Shown: positions 11,345-23,516 of the stretch, piece after piece
How positions within the stretch are numbered: position 1 is the stretch's first letter
Layout of the letters: every line of letters starts with the position of its first letter
Assembly: GCA_951812925.1 (NCBI GenBank)
Contig: OX638369.1
Span: 15,033,329 to 15,097,328 of the forward strand
Origin: Calliopum simillimum
Lineage: Eukaryota > Arthropoda > Insecta > Diptera > Lauxaniidae
Length of the DNA: 64,000 bases
Reading direction: 5' to 3'
Position numbers and translations under genes: made by a program
The notes under the pieces: model-generated
What the model saw: only the letters and a program-made list of their open reading frames with translations
Told to the model about the DNA's origin: nothing
Databases searched by the model: none

Positions 11345-12010
11345 CCTATGAAGTGCTCTCATATATTCCCGGATTTTGTAAGCAGTCGTTCGGAACAAAA
11401 TCACAACACCACATATGGTAAAGTATGGTGAATAAAAGTTGACACTAGCTGTAAATGATGGTGATATTCCATGTCTTTCCAAAGTGATATAATGGAGTAT
11501 CAAAACTAATGCCAAATTACTGCACCAAATCCATGCAATTATGTAATTAATCCAGCGCGCAGAAATTTTGTGTATAAACTGTACACCGACGTTTCGTAAT
11601 ACGTTTTCAATTTGGTCACCCGTATGAACACATCGTATCATATATTTCATTTTTAATAGACTTAATAGCATTATAGTCACGATCGCCATCATACCGTACA
11701 ATTGACGCATTATATCAGTTATTTGAGATACTTTCGATTCCAACATATATGATAGCACCGATTCTTTGATAACGATATTGTATATGCAACAGAAGGCATA
11801 AAATATTGTACGTCCTATAACGTTCAAAACACCAAATATGGTAGATTGCAGCTGACGAACTTCACCATTTTTCACTTCAAACGTTATTAATCCCGATATT
11901 GTAGCAAAAAGAAACAAACAACGCATGGATCCGTATATATCTTTGGGATTACGTATATCCTTAATTAGATTTGTGAACCATAAATTCATTTTGCCGAAAA
12001 TACTTAACAC
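11345..12010 (-). CDS. Gr28b: Gr28b alternative first exon v1
   Basis: The cassette nearest the constant exons: 222 codons, giving a 452-residue receptor when joined to the 230 shared codons. An N-terminal NPKDIYGSMR (21-30) precedes hydrophobic segments near 31-44, 61-80, 106-119, 153-175 and 195-207. IKESVLSYML (81-90) is the family's NES(I/V)xxYF motif with Lys replacing Asn. The end is ALHR with AGG/GTAATG as donor, so it ends HR rather than the usual NK. Without splicing, 19 unrelated codons follow before a stop. MNLWF at residue 8 is a second possible start. NPKDxY is shared with v2-v4 (v4 has NPMD), so this belongs to the same sub-expansion, which resembles one of the Drosophila Gr28b isoforms (B-like from memory). 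Stimulus unknown. Confidence 0.92.
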
Positions 12011-13090
12011 TGTACAACTGTTTGGTAGAACTTCAATAACAATACTGGGCTTTTGTGGAACATTTAAGTTGCTATAGCTATATTTGTAATATAAAAATTT
12101 ACGCTAAAACTTTGACTTACTTGATATAATTAACCAAATGCCGTGCAAAATTTTCTCTAAATAACACTGTACAGCAAAATCAGGTTTTTTCCAAAATTTA
12201 TAGGTTCGGACCACTGATTTTGGTAAAGGGGACCAAAACAATATATGCGTGTTTCGGCGATTTAAAAGCTTACGTGTAAATTTTTTGTCAGTTGTAAGGA
12301 TCGTATAGTTTAATATGTCACTTTAACACAAGAATGGTTTAATAGGGGGAAACTTTGACCCCCGCTATAAAAAAATTCTGACGCAAACTTTCAAAACGCC
12401 CCACAGTGGGGCAGATACACTCAATACCTGGCGATAATTCAAAAAATTAAATGTTATTTCAGTATATCCTTTTATATTGGTTAAGTACAATATTAACCAA
12501 CGTACTATTTGCCATTTTTCAAATGACTTGTAACAAACCCATTTCATCACTACAGCACGCTAAACTTTAACTTTGTAGACTGAAATAATTTTTATAAGTT
12601 ATTTCCATATTAATCAAAGCCGTTTTTTTGCTAAAGTTTATTAATTTTTAATGTTATTTGACCATGGAGCCTTCATCTTCAGGTATGTAACCGTATATAA
12701 ACATATTTTTTTCCTTAAAAATGTTAACACATTTATGTAGGTAAGTTAAATAAAATGGGGAAGAAAAATTTTACGAAATTAAATAAATAATAGATAATTT
12801 AATTAAGTTCCAAGCCTTTCCAAGCATTAGTTATGATTCAAAAATATTCCGTTTAGTATTGACTTTTAGAAGCGTCAAGAAAATTTTGTTACTTTTTGCT
12901 ACTTTAAAATTTTTCTTGCATTGCCGCCATTGTTCAAAATTTCTAATTTTGTTTTACAAATGGCCTCTAATTTATTATTTGTCACGAGACATGAACTTAT
13001 ATAATCATTAGGTATAGTTCTGCATGGAATAATTTTGAACAGCAATTCGGTTTTTTTGTTAAAACAGATGGAAAAGAGGACAGGTGGTCA
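12011..13090. other. Interval upstream of v1
   Basis: Near 12180-12440 is a fragment of the repeat also seen at 45.1 kb; it includes an empty site for the hAT element at 45210. The rest is AT-rich with no gene. Confidence 0.5.
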
Positions 13091-13700
13091 TCACGAGCAC
13101 TTAAGTAAGAAATTATCTCATTTCAAGTCCCAATATTGGTCAAAATACCTGAAAGCGTGTCTCTAATTTTCCTATCAGAGCTGACCTTTACTATCCTTAG
13201 CAGTTGTACCAAATTTGCTTCGATTATATCAGAAATCACTCTCAATATAGAGTTTTTAAGATTTTGCTTGTATGGGAAGCACCAAGCCCCCTTGTCCGAA
13301 TTTGCTAATTTTCCTACCAGAGTTTACCTATCGGTAGCAAGTGTACGAAATTTGGTTTGATTATCTCAGATCGTACCCTCAGTATAGCTTGTAAGACTTT
13401 GTTTGTATGGGTGGTACCACGCCCTCTTATCCAAATTCGCAAATTTTCCTACCAGAGTTTACCTATCCTATTGGTAGCAAGTGTACGAAATTTGGTTGTA
13501 TTATCTCAGATAGTACCATCAGTATAGAGTTTTTAAGATTTGGCTTGTATGGGAGGTGCCACGCCCTCTTCTTCAAATTCGACCAAATTTTGTTGAAAGC
13601 TTAAGTGATCCACCCTTAGTATGTATATGTTATTTGGTTGCAGTGCGAAGCTCCGTTTATTTGATGCCACATATGAGAGCTCCTTGCCCCACTGTGCGCC
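13090..13700. repeat. Tandem units of about 137 bases
   Basis: Three to four units with CCTACCAGAGTTTACCTATC, GTGTACGAAATTTGG, AGTATAGAGTTTTTAAGATT and GCCACGCCCTCTT recur at a spacing of about 137. It is the same broad family as the ones at 28-30, 33.5-36.7 and 47.9-48.5 kb. Confidence 0.6.
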
Positions 13701-14207
13701 CGTGGTTGGTCAGAGCCATGTAATTTTTTTTTTCGTGTTGTACAGTGTAATTTAATTTACATGCTGTACATTTAAGTTTTCATTGATAATTTCATCTCTT
13801 AACAAAACTGTGCGTGTTCCTGTTGAGTAGCGCGAAATTTTATGCCCTACACCGAGGGTGTATTCACTTTGAGCTTCTGTTTGCTATGCATGAAAAGACG
13901 CTTTTGATATTTTGCGATAACTCAGCAAATTTTTGTAGATTCTCATTTTCCTGGATAAGGCGATTTAGATAGTTAATATCTACTTAGTTAAGCACAAACT
14001 TCACTTTTTATGAGAAATTTTAGTTGATTTCAAAAAAAAAAAAACTGTCAGGGTTACAACCCTGAATTTAAAAAAAATTACAGAGAGCAAAACAAAAACC
14101 TGGCTGTGCAGTTTGAACGTTTATTTTGGCTTAATTGTTTTTTCTTATTTCAGTTTGGTTAGCTGAAATTGTGAGAACAAGGCATTAGATTCTACATTAA
14201 CATCCCA

Positions 14208-14256
14208 AGGGCAAAAGAAGCGCTTCAGAAGGTATTCTGAAGTGCTTTTTTTTCTA
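14208..14256. repeat. Small hairpin
   Basis: AAGAAGCGCTTCAGAAG and TTCTGAAGTGCTTTTTTT face each other around 14230. No known role. Confidence 0.4.
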
Positions 14257-14339
14257 TTCTATGCATGTCCTAAGATGTAAGCGCTCTGAAGCTTAATGCA
14301 GCTTTAAGCAAAAAGGCACTTTTGCATTAAAAAAAAGAA

Positions 14340-14455
14340 AAGAACTGACCGCAGTAGGATTCAAACCAGAAGCCGTCCCTTGATTAGATAGAAACATGTT
14401 ATTTTTACATACAATAACAAACTTGTTAGACCTCTAGACCACTGAACAAAATGAT
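14340..14455 (-). other. tRNA-like sequence with a long insert
   Basis: On the minus strand CAGTGGTCTAGAGGTCTAAC looks like a Pol III A box and D arm, and GGTTTGAATCC a B box. They are about 70 bases apart, with an AT-rich insert between, too far for a standard tRNA. It could be a SINE or tRNA relic. Confidence 0.4.
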
Positions 14456-14604
14456 AAAGAGGTATATATAAACTTTGTATATTACACTATGCAATAAATG
14501 AGTAAACATTTTTTCCTCAGGAAATGCCATTATTCAGCTTATATGTAAAATGGGCTGCTGATTCCGAAAATTGCATTATTTTTTTTTTATTTCGTGTCGT
14601 TTTC

Positions 14605-15930
14605 GAGATATCGGTCATTTTCGGTTTTCGGACCAAAAAAAAAAGAGATAGTTCCATTTAAATACAAATATCTCAAAAACCAATGTTTGTATTCAAACGT
14701 TTTATATGTCATATTAAAGGCAATTAAATTAACTACAAATGATATTCACATCACTTTTTGGTTGGTTTGTAAGTTTCGGCGAAATAAATTGATAAATTAC
14801 TAAAATTCGTTTTTGCCTATTTTTTCGGTTTTTTTTAGTAAACTGTCGATAATTTGAAACTTTTTGTAAAACGCATGAGAAAATCCAAAAAAATTCTTAA
14901 AGTTAGCGTTAAAACAAAATACCCGTGTCTCGTCGTTTTTCTCCAACACGTCAGATTTTTTTTTAATCGATTTTTGAAGTTTTTTAATCCACTGTACATG
15001 AAAAAAACAAAAATAACACATTCTTGTGTTAAATCGATGCAAATAACTATATGATCCTTACATTTGAGGTGTATCATGTGTGCAGTAAACTTATGCAGGA
15101 TATTACGAGGAATATTTTTGTAGAAAATCTTAAACCTCTAAGACCCTTACATGAGGGTCATTTTGACCCCCCTCCCATTTAGGTAAAAAGACCTACATGT
15201 GGGGGTTTTAGAGGGTTAAAATTGTCTACATAAATATTCCTCGTAATATCCTGCATAAGTTTACTGAACACATGATACAGCTCAAATGTAAGGATCATAT
15301 AGTTATTTGCATCGATTTAACACAAGAATGCGTTATTTTTGTTTTTTTCATGTACAGTGGATTAAAAAACTTCAAAAATCGATTAAAAAAAAATCTGACG
15401 TGTTGGAGAAAAACGACGGGACACGGGTATTTTGTTTTAACGCTAACTTTAAGAATTTTTGGATTTTCTCATGTGTTTTACAAAAAGTTTCAAATTATCG
15501 ACAGTTTACTAAAAAAAACCGAAAAAAATAGGCAACAACGCATTTTAGTAATTTATCAATGAATTGTATACAACTTTTGCATTTTCCCATCGATTTTTTT
15601 AAGTGGGATCTTATTTTCTTCACAAATATATAGTCTATGATACAAAAACAAAAAAAAAAATATAAAAAAGTTATTTCTTCTTGTATAAATCTGCAGTTGA
15701 TTTTGATTTTTTGTTAATTTTTTCGAAAAAAAAAATGTTTTTTTTAGAAATCAATTTATTCCACCGAAACTAACAAACCAACCAAAAAGTAATGTGAATA
15801 AGTTAATTAAATAACCTTTAATATGAGATATAATACATTTGAATACAAATATTAGTTCTTGAGATATTTGTATTTAAATAGAACTATCTTTTTTTTTTGG
15901 TCCGAAAACCGAAAATGACCGATATATAAT
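14605..15930. repeat. Fold-back element, 1.3 kb
   Basis: TTTTCGGTTTTCGGACC at the left returns as GGTCCGAAAACCGAAAA near 15900. Inner arms repeat the 8.2-9.4 kb element (AAAACGCATGAGAAAATCC; GATATTACGAGGAATATTT). The centre at about 15140-15215 has CATGAGGGTCATTTTGACC and ACCTACATGTGGGGG. The arms are about 600 bases. Confidence 0.7.
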
Positions 15931-15934
15931 AAAA

Positions 15935-16437
15935 TAAATAAAATAATAATACGAGCGCAGTCGGTTACTGAAATAAACCCGAAATCGAACAAAAACATTG
16001 TGTACATCGTTTTTGAGTTTCTGAATCAATCCGAATAGTAATAGTTCGCTTTTCCACTACTTTTCGAAACATCCAACGATTACTCCACTTCTGAAGGTGG
16101 TCGTTTCATTTTCCGCTGGGATATTGAACCAGTTTTTTTTCATTTATTTTGTTTTCTCTTTCTTACTCTTTTTAAAAAATACTACTCAAATATTAAAACA
16201 AATACTTATGTCGCTCCAAGCAGAATTTGATAATCGAATGCTTACTGCAGCCTTACAAAAAATCATTGTATAAGACCATCTAAAAATCTTTAGGAACAAG
16301 TGCCTTAGAAGTGCTTTCTTAAGAAGCGCTTGATATTTTTCTCTTGTTATAATACTCGTATTTTTGCACTACTTGTTAATTTTCTATACAAATACATATT
16401 TCAAGATATCATTAAGTTCAACTCAAAAAAACTTTAC
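15935..16437. other. Interval after v2 donor (start of its intron)
   Basis: AT-rich sequence with no reading frame or repeat that I can support. Confidence 0.4.
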
Positions 16438-17127
16438 CTTATTTAATGCGTTCAAGTATTCCTTAATTTTATATAGCGCAGTTGCGTATAAAACAACTAT
16501 GCCACATATGACAACATTTGGTGAATAATATGATATAGTTGCTGATATCGATGGATTGATACCGTTTCGGAATAAAATTCCAAAATGACAGATGATAAGT
16601 ATGCTCGAAGTGGTGCCAAGTGCCAGCAAAATAAACTTTGCAATCCAACGTGCAGTTTCAGCATGATGAAAATTAATACCCACCATAGCGTAGAGTTCTT
16701 CAATTCCTTGGTAAATTTGAAATAAACGAACGAAATGCCGTCGTTTATATAGACATAAGAGTAGGATCAAAAAAATACCCAACATGCCATTAAATTTTTG
16801 AAAGCCATCAGTATAACTTGAAATATGTGTATGGAAAAAATACTCTAGCACCGATTGATTAAAATATATTGCATGCATACAGCCGATAGCGTAGATTAAA
16901 ATCCTTAGCATGATATTCAGATAGCCAAGATGAGTAGATTCTAAAAATTTCATCAGTTTGTGCTGTTGAAAATTTGGCATATTAATTGGTATCAAGCCGA
17001 AAACAATGGCAAATAAAAATAATATACGAAAGGATGTATAAAAATCTTTTGGATTTAATGCTTCCTTAAAGAATTTCCTTGGCCACATTATGTGCAGTGT
17101 ATCGTGTGTTAATAGCCGACGTTTCAA
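16438..17127 (-). CDS. Gr28b: Gr28b alternative first exon v2
   Basis: Cassette of 230 codons ending ALNK with AAG/GTAAAG as donor; four stray codons and a stop follow if it is not spliced. It has NPKDFYTSFR (25-34), GLIPIN, then LGYLNIMLRILIYAIG, NQSVLEYFFHTHIS (90-103), and FNGMLGIFLILLLCLYKRR. The order and spacing match v1, v3 and v4. MWPRK at residue 14 lines up better with the starts of its sisters than the first Met, so the real N-terminus may be 13 residues shorter. Joined to the constant exons it gives about 450-460 residues, normal for the family. Among v1-v4 it is the one most like the Drosophila isoform with LGYxN...GMLGIF; this is from memory, not alignment. Confidence 0.92.
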
Positions 17128-17632
17128 AACTAAGTAGAAGCTTTTTCATTTTGTTTGCTGTACTACAACTGCAGCAAATACCTAGTATCAATTGCAAACA
17201 AATTAAATATTCAGCCAATACAAATGATGACCGTCGTCGAGCGTAGTTAATCAAATTAATCAATTTGTTGAAGTTTTTTTTTTTTTTTTATTTTAATTAA
17301 ATGCATTTTGGTATGTTGATAACCTGATTGTATGCGTTATCTTGCAGACGATGGTTGTATGGAAAATACCACAGTAGAAGGTTCATTCATAGGATGACCC
17401 AAATAATGAGAAATACTTATACGTATATAAGTTGAAAACAAAACTTGTTGGGGTAGTAATAAATATGGTGGAGTTTTGTCCCACTAATGTGGAGTATGAT
17501 TTAGGACGAATTTCTTACGGAATGAAGAAATACTGCACTTATGATCCAGAGATATGCTAATGATGTTATAATAGTATTGAGGAGTAAGTTTGTAAATACA
17601 CTATATGGAAGAATTCGATTAGTTCTCTAAAA
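17128..17632. other. Interval upstream of v2
   Basis: AT-rich with a T run at 17272-17290. Expected to include the v2 promoter; no element recognised. Confidence 0.35.
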
Positions 17633-18220
17633 CAAGGGTGTCAGCGTTTTCAAATCACTGAGCCAAGCGCATGCAGCGCAGTCAGCGCAAAATTATCAAC
17701 AACAATAGTATTTCAACAATTTTCAAAATTTCTAAGGACTAGGACACACACAAAAGTAGGGGTATTCACGAGTTGATGCGCAATGCTCTTGCGTCGTTGC
17801 GCAAGTGCGGCTTGCGAAAGTTTGACATTTGTAAAACAACAAACACATTGCCAAAAATTTCTCACTACTTCTGCAATTTCTCAAGATGGTAATATTCACA
17901 TTGAACGTTCAGGCGTTAGTGCGAAAAAGACTTGCATTTTCGCAACTGCGCATCAACGCATTAATACCCATATTGTTTGTTGTTTTTGATTTTGATGCGA
18001 GGTAGTCGTTGTTGTTTTATGTTGGTTCGAGTTCGATTTTGTGTGTACGCAAAAAAAGCAACAAAAACGCGAAATTTTGACGAGCGTGAAAAAAACAACA
18101 AAAATTATTTCTAAGATTGTTGTACAGAAATATTGATGTTGTTGGGATTGTTGTACAGAAATATTGATGTTGTTGGTCGAGCCAAAATTGGCTCATTTTT
18201 GTTCTACGCTGACACCCTTG
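17633..18220. mobile_element. Non-autonomous hAT element with a perfect 8-bp target duplication
   Basis: Terminal inverted repeats CAAGGGTGTCAGCG and CGCTGACACCCTTG are flanked by CTCTAAAA at both 17625-17632 and 18221-18228. It is 588 bases long without transposase. The interior has GCGCAA-rich inverted words and a 31-base direct repeat (TTGTTGTACAGAAATATTG) near 18120. Clean duplication and tips suggest a fairly young insertion. Confidence 0.88.
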
Positions 18221-18429
18221 CTCTAAAACGTTTTATGCTGAAAATGCAACACATAATTCCGCGTTTCCATTTGCCTGATTGAGATGATTTTATTGGTTTA
18301 TGTTTAGTTACTCAGAAACCAATTTATTCTGTCATTCAAAAACCTTTTCGATTTGAATTGGATATTTTTGTTGTTTTCCAATAAATCAGATAGAAAACTA
18401 AATAAACACCAGCATATCAATTTTCTTTA

Positions 18430-20110
18430 ACCCATTCCAATTCTGAATGAGAAAAATTACCAGGGGTATATTCTTCGAATACCAGAGGTAAATAGTCAAA
18501 AAACCCCAAGAGGTTTGAAAAGTGATTTGAGAGTAAATTGATCTCTTAAACATGAATATGCTGACCGTTTTTTGGCGTCAGGTTTTCTGGAAAAATAAAA
18601 ATTAAAGATAAATAAAAAAAAATGCTCCGTTTCTTGTGGACTCGTTAGAATGGTATTACAGAGAAGATTTTGTTTAACCCTTTCGAACCGGTTGGGACAA
18701 TATATCCCAAAAATTTTTCACTTAAATTGAATGAATTAATAAAATTAATACAATTTTTAGTAAAAACTGTTTTTTCTTATAAACAATCCAAGGACATTAT
18801 ATCCCAAAAATTCAAATCAAAAACATCTGTTGGGAGTATACACCAGAAGCGCCTCTGGCGGTGAAAATTTTATTTTAGAAACGGTCAAATATTTTACTTA
18901 AATTAAGTTTCTAAGGTGAACCTATCACAAATATTGTGTACGCCACAGTTTTTTTCCGGCTCGAAATGGTTAAGTGGCAAAAAAACAATATTTCACCAGA
19001 TGGCGCTTTAAAAAACATTAAATGCTTAAAATTGGATTTTAAACACGTATTTTTAAGTTTTAAGCATTTATTGTCTTAAATAATCTCTAGTGAAATTTTT
19101 TCGAGAATATTTTTGTAGACTTCATTAACCTATCATAGTCCAGTTTTTGGAAAATGGGGTAAAAATGGCCAATAAAGACACGATATAATGGGTGAAGAAC
19201 TTATAGAAAAATGTTCCTTGCGTGATTTCATTATGATCTTGTAACAGAAAAATTTAATCCAAACATAGGTTCAGAGTAGTGATGAGCAAACCAAGACCAA
19301 GACCAAGATCAAGACCATAGCAGTTTTGGTCTTGGTCTTGTTCTTGCCCATTGAGTCTTGGTCTTGGTTTTGATATTGAGTCTTGGTCTTGGTCTTGATC
19401 TTGCTCATTAAGTCTTGGTCTTGGTCTCGGTCTCGGTCTTGGTCTTGGTCTTGGTCTTGGTCTTGGTCTTGGTCTTGAAAAAATTTTCAGAAATATATTG
19501 AGTATTCAAATCATATTTTCCCAAAGCAGTTGGGTTTTTAAGATGCCAAAATTCAAATCGAGAGATGATTTTATGTTCAAAACGGGCGTGAAACAACTTT
19601 TAACTATAAATTAGCAAGACTGAAAAGCAGTCTTGGTCTTGACAAATATCGTGAGCAAGACCAAGACCATAGCAGTCTTGGTCTTGGTCTCGCAAAATTA
19701 GCAAGACCAAGAACAAGACGCAAGACCAAGACTAATTTTGCTCATCTCTAGTTTAGAGTAGGATGAAAGTTCAAAAAGACGTTACTTTTTAGGATTTTGG
19801 CTAAAAAAACAATTTATGATTGTTGTTAGGTTAGAAACATTATTATTTTATTTATCATAAATCAAAACGAAAAATTTGAGATATCACACGACTTATTCCG
19901 AGTATTTAAGCGATACTGTAAAGTTCTAAAACTATTTGCGAATTTCATAATGAAATTACACAAGAAATTGTTTAAAGTATTCTACAAAAAACCTGACCTA
20001 ACGCAAAAAAAGGCATATTCGTGTTAAGGGGACAAAAATAGATTTAAAACACTTTTCAGAACTTTTAAGGTTTTCAAAAGCGTCAAAATTGTTGTGCCGC
20101 TAATAAATCA
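18430..20110. repeat. Dispersed repeat R, copy 1 (interrupted)
   Basis: Ends contain an inverted GACCGTTTTTTGGCGTCAGG / CCTGACCTAACGC pair and AAAAGCGTCAAAATTG. The interior has TTAACCTATCATAGTCC and AATGGGGTAAAAATGGCC. It is related to 22180-23490, 8740-9010 and 44600-45640. It is split by the hAT element at 19277-19750. Confidence 0.55.
19277..19750. mobile_element. hAT-type element made of CAAGAC/GTCTTG arrays
   Basis: The tips TAGTGATGAGCAAA and TTTGCTCATCTCTA are inverted repeats, with flanks GTTCAGAG (19269-19276) and GTTTAGAG (19751-19758), an 8-bp duplication with one change. Nearly all the rest is CAAGAC in one arm and GTCTTG in the other. Related repeats at 22620 and 8930 show an unoccupied site (AGTTTTAGAG, AGTTTAGAG). 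Confidence 0.82.
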
Positions 20111-20548
20111 TATAAAAATATAATTAAAAAAGTGCAAATAGTGTAGTACTCTGATTGTTAGCCGTACTAACTTGAAAATAAACCAAGCAAGCCGGTGAGA
20201 ACCCTGAACTTTGATTTGGCTTAGTTTGGTTTGATTAACCAAAGTCTTAGCAAATATATGATCACTCTGACAGAAGTAAAAACAATAGGAGTTACAGGGA
20301 AATAGCGAAAAAGTCGAAGTGGTCAAATCTTTGTAAAATATTCATAATAAATTGCATTTTTGTACATATAGTAAGCCTTTCAACGCAATCAGTCAGTTAA
20401 AGATAAAACTTGTGTGTGACAATATCTTTCAAAGTGCCTATTCTTAAAAAAGAAAACTGAAAAAAAAGTTTTACAGTAGTTTTGCATTCACATCAATTTA
20501 CTCAACTTACATCATAAAATCAGAAATTTTGCTTTTAAACTTTATTAC

Positions 20549-21229
20549 CTTATTGATGGCACGAAAGTGCTCGGCGATCTTAAAAGTCGCAGTGTTATAG
20601 AAAACAACAACGCCGCCAACCACAATGTGTGGCAAGTAAAAAGTCACATGAGCCACAGCACTCGGATTCTTTTCGACCCTCAGTAGTATGCCATAACGAC
20701 TAAGTACGATGAATCCAATGTTTCGTAACCATGTGCGTGCAATGTAACGATTAATCCAACGGCTAGTTGCTTTATGTATGAATTCAATACCCACACGGGG
20801 ATATATTCGCTCGATTTCCTCCCAACAGTTAATGAATTTCAAAAAGTAACGAATTTTATGTGTACAAAGTATTAAAATCAGTATTATGCAAGAGATGGCG
20901 TTAACATTTTGCATTTGTTCCGTAATGCGTGTAATTTCGGATGAAACAAAATAACTCAAGATGGATTCATTCAATATGTTCGAACACAAAAAGCAGATAC
21001 AATAAATGAAGATACGCAGATAAACATTGAAGTAACCGAAACTGTCAACTTTTACTCGACGCTCACGACCTGAAATTTCCAATGGGATAACACCGAAAAT
21101 GAAACCTAATATAATTAAAAAACGTAAGGAGCCGTATAAATCCTTTGGATTACGCACATCAGCAATGAACTCTTTGAGCCATGCTAGAATTCCCGTTTTA
21201 CTTTTGTTACCGCCTAACTGTATCATCAT
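20549..21229 (-). CDS. Gr28b: Gr28b alternative first exon v3
   Basis: Cassette of 227 codons starting MMIQLGGNKSK and ending RAINK with AAG/GTAATA as donor. It includes FIADVRNPKDLYGSLRFLI, an intact NESILSYFVSSEITRITEQ (87-105), LILCTHKIRYFLKFINC, and HKATSRWINRYIARTW. It is nearly the same length, residue for residue, as v4 (227 codons each), and most blocks are shared, so the two are a recent tandem duplicate. The promoter-side sequence is also shared (see 21311-21372). Joined product: 457 residues. Confidence 0.93.
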
Positions 21230-21310
21230 TTTGTGTAAACTAAAATGATTGAGGAGCGAAAATATTAAATAATTATATCAATGGTAAACAGTTTGTGAGT
21301 TTTTATTATC

Positions 21311-21372
21311 ATGCCACTCAAAGCTAATTTTGATTTTGTCAATTTTGTCAATTAATTAATTAGATGTATTAC
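21311..21372 (-). promoter_or_regulatory. Conserved block upstream of v3 (copy also upstream of v4)
   Basis: About 60 bases, starting roughly 80 bases before the v3 ATG, are nearly the same as 26788-26850 before v4. On the plus strand they hold ATGCCACTCAAAGC, AATTTTGATTTT and a TTAATTAATTAG run ending GATGTATTAC. The sequence between this block and each ATG differs much more. That makes the block a candidate cassette promoter or 5' leader, though leftover identity from the duplication is the simpler alternative. Confidence 0.45.
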
Positions 21373-21887
21373 AATTTTAATCGAAAATCATCAGTAGTTA
21401 TGATATAATGATAATAACAGCAAGCTAATGTTTGGAAATGGAAACTGCTTGACTGTTGTGCTTAATATAGGACACATGTGACACTTGTTTCGGATCAGTT
21501 AATGACTACGGTAGTATGTTGAACTTTTTGTTAAGGTACATAAAGCGAAAAAACAAAATTCCCAAAAATAGTTCATAAAAAATGTTTAAGTTCTGCATTT
21601 AAATATTTTGGAAACCTTCTACCATTCTCAGGACATTGACAAATTTCAAATTTCAAACGTGTCATCCACTTAACGCCAATCCTCAAAGTATGCTACGTTT
21701 TTGTGAAGTTTCAAGCAACGTGGAGCATGAAAGTATGCTATGCCTTTGTGAAACTTATGCGACAAACATATAGCTGAGAGCATGGAAGTATATATTTTAT
21801 ATATTAAAATGCAGCTTGTTGGAAATTAAACAAAAACATAGCACATTTTAAGGCACTAACCAAAAAGTTTTCCATACAAATATTAGG
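21373..21887. other. Interval upstream of the v3 block
   Basis: No gene or repeat that I can support. Confidence 0.35.
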
Positions 21888-21991
21888 GGTTATCGTGAAT
21901 CAAGATTCCCGGGGAATTTTCTTAAACTGCAATAGAGAATGCACGGCAGTCTGAGAAAATTCCCCGGTAATATTTATTCACGATAACCCCC
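21888..21991. mobile_element. Small MITE, copy 1
   Basis: GGGGTTATCGTGAAT and ATTCACGATAACCCC bound about 104 bases, with ATTCCCGGGGAATTTTC and GAAAATTCCCCGG inside. Flanks read ATTA on both sides. A second copy lies at 24233-24344. Confidence 0.75.
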
Positions 21992-22179
21992 ATTATGTTT
22001 TTGGCCCAAAAAATGTTCTACCCTTATTAAAGTTTTCACCAGAGTCTAGCTATTTTGTAAAAAGTCTAACAATAAGCCAAGGAACATATTACAATGGTAA
22101 CCAGAAAACAATTTTTTTTTTTATGATGGGGGACCCACTTTAAAGAATATGAATGATGCAAAAATTTTGACATAAAATT

Positions 22180-23490
22180 TTCAGTAAGGCAACTATTTTG
22201 TCTGATTAGGTACACTGTACAACAGTTAAAAAACCACAGAAGATTTGAAAAGTGTTTTTAGATATTAAAAATAAAAAACAAATAAAAGAAGTGCTCCGAT
22301 GTTTATAGTCGAAAACTCGTTAGAAAAGTACCATTGCAGAGTAGATTTTGCTTAAGCGTTAAAAAAAAATAATATTTCACCAGATGGCACTTTAGAAATC
22401 ATTTTATGCCTAAAATTGCATTTCCCCCTTTCCGTAACCCCTGATGAAATTTTTTGGAAAATAGTTTTGTAGAACACTTCAACCCATTAGAGTCCAATTT
22501 TTGGAAAGAGAGGTTAAAAAGATCCATTAAAACAGGATAGAATGGGTTAATAGTGATAGAAAAATTATCCTTGCGTGATTTTATTATGACCTTGGGACAA
22601 AAAGTTCTAACCAAATGTAGTTTTAGAGATACAGTGGGGTGAAAATTTAATAATATGCTACTTTTGAACATTCTAGATCAAAAAACATTTTATATTAAGT
22701 TTGGGATATTATTTTTTTATGTTCCAACGAACATAATGAAATTTCACAAGGAACAAAAGGAACCTTATCTTGCCAGAGTTAATTTTTAAGTACAAGACAA
22801 AACATGAGTTTAGGTCAAAATTTCACGTTTTAGCTGTTTTTGACAACAAACGCTGGTAACATGTCTCAAAATGAACTGGAGCTGGCGTAAAATAATGTAT
22901 TAATCGCTAAATACATAGAATAAAAATTAATTTTTACAGAACCTTAACGAACTGTAACACGAAAATTTCCAAACTTTAAACTGAATTATCTTTTTGAACT
23001 ACAGAATTCAAACTACCAAAACTTCGCCAATTTATAAAATTTTTCGCTATTTTTTCTGGGTTCTCTTTATCCTTTATCCAATGGAATCAAAAACTCAAAT
23101 TTGATTCCTGACAAGAAAAGGTCCCTTTTGTAACCATGCGTCAGATTTTACAACATATTAGCCCATTATATCCTGTTTTTATGTGTGCTCTTGACTGGAT
23201 AAGTCAGAGTATTCTACAAAAATATTCTACGAAAAATCACAGAGTCACAAAAGACGATATTATCATAAAACTTCAGATAATACGTTTAACACTTTTTCTA
23301 TTTTTAGGCGATTTTAAGTGCGTTATTAGTAAAATTATCCACCTTCCTAACGACTTCTAAGAAAATTTTACAGAAAACCTGACCTGACGCCAAAAAACGG
23401 ATAGCATATTCGTGTTAAAGAGACCAAAATACACAAAAAACACTTTTCCAAACCCTTGCGGTTTTCAAAAGCGTCAAAATTGTAAAATCC
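22180..23490. repeat. Dispersed repeat R, copy 2
   Basis: Starts near AACCACAGAAGATTTGAAAAG and ends GGTTTTCAAAAGCGTCAAAA. It shares blocks with copy 1 but has no hAT insertion, so it shows the pre-insertion state near 22625. Confidence 0.55.
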
Positions 23491-23516
23491 AGTACACACT
23501 ATCGATTAGGTCCGTA

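Noticed and set aside
19408..19596. KTKTKTKTETETKTKT frame
   Set aside because: Translation of the CAAGAC hairpin; no start context or domain.
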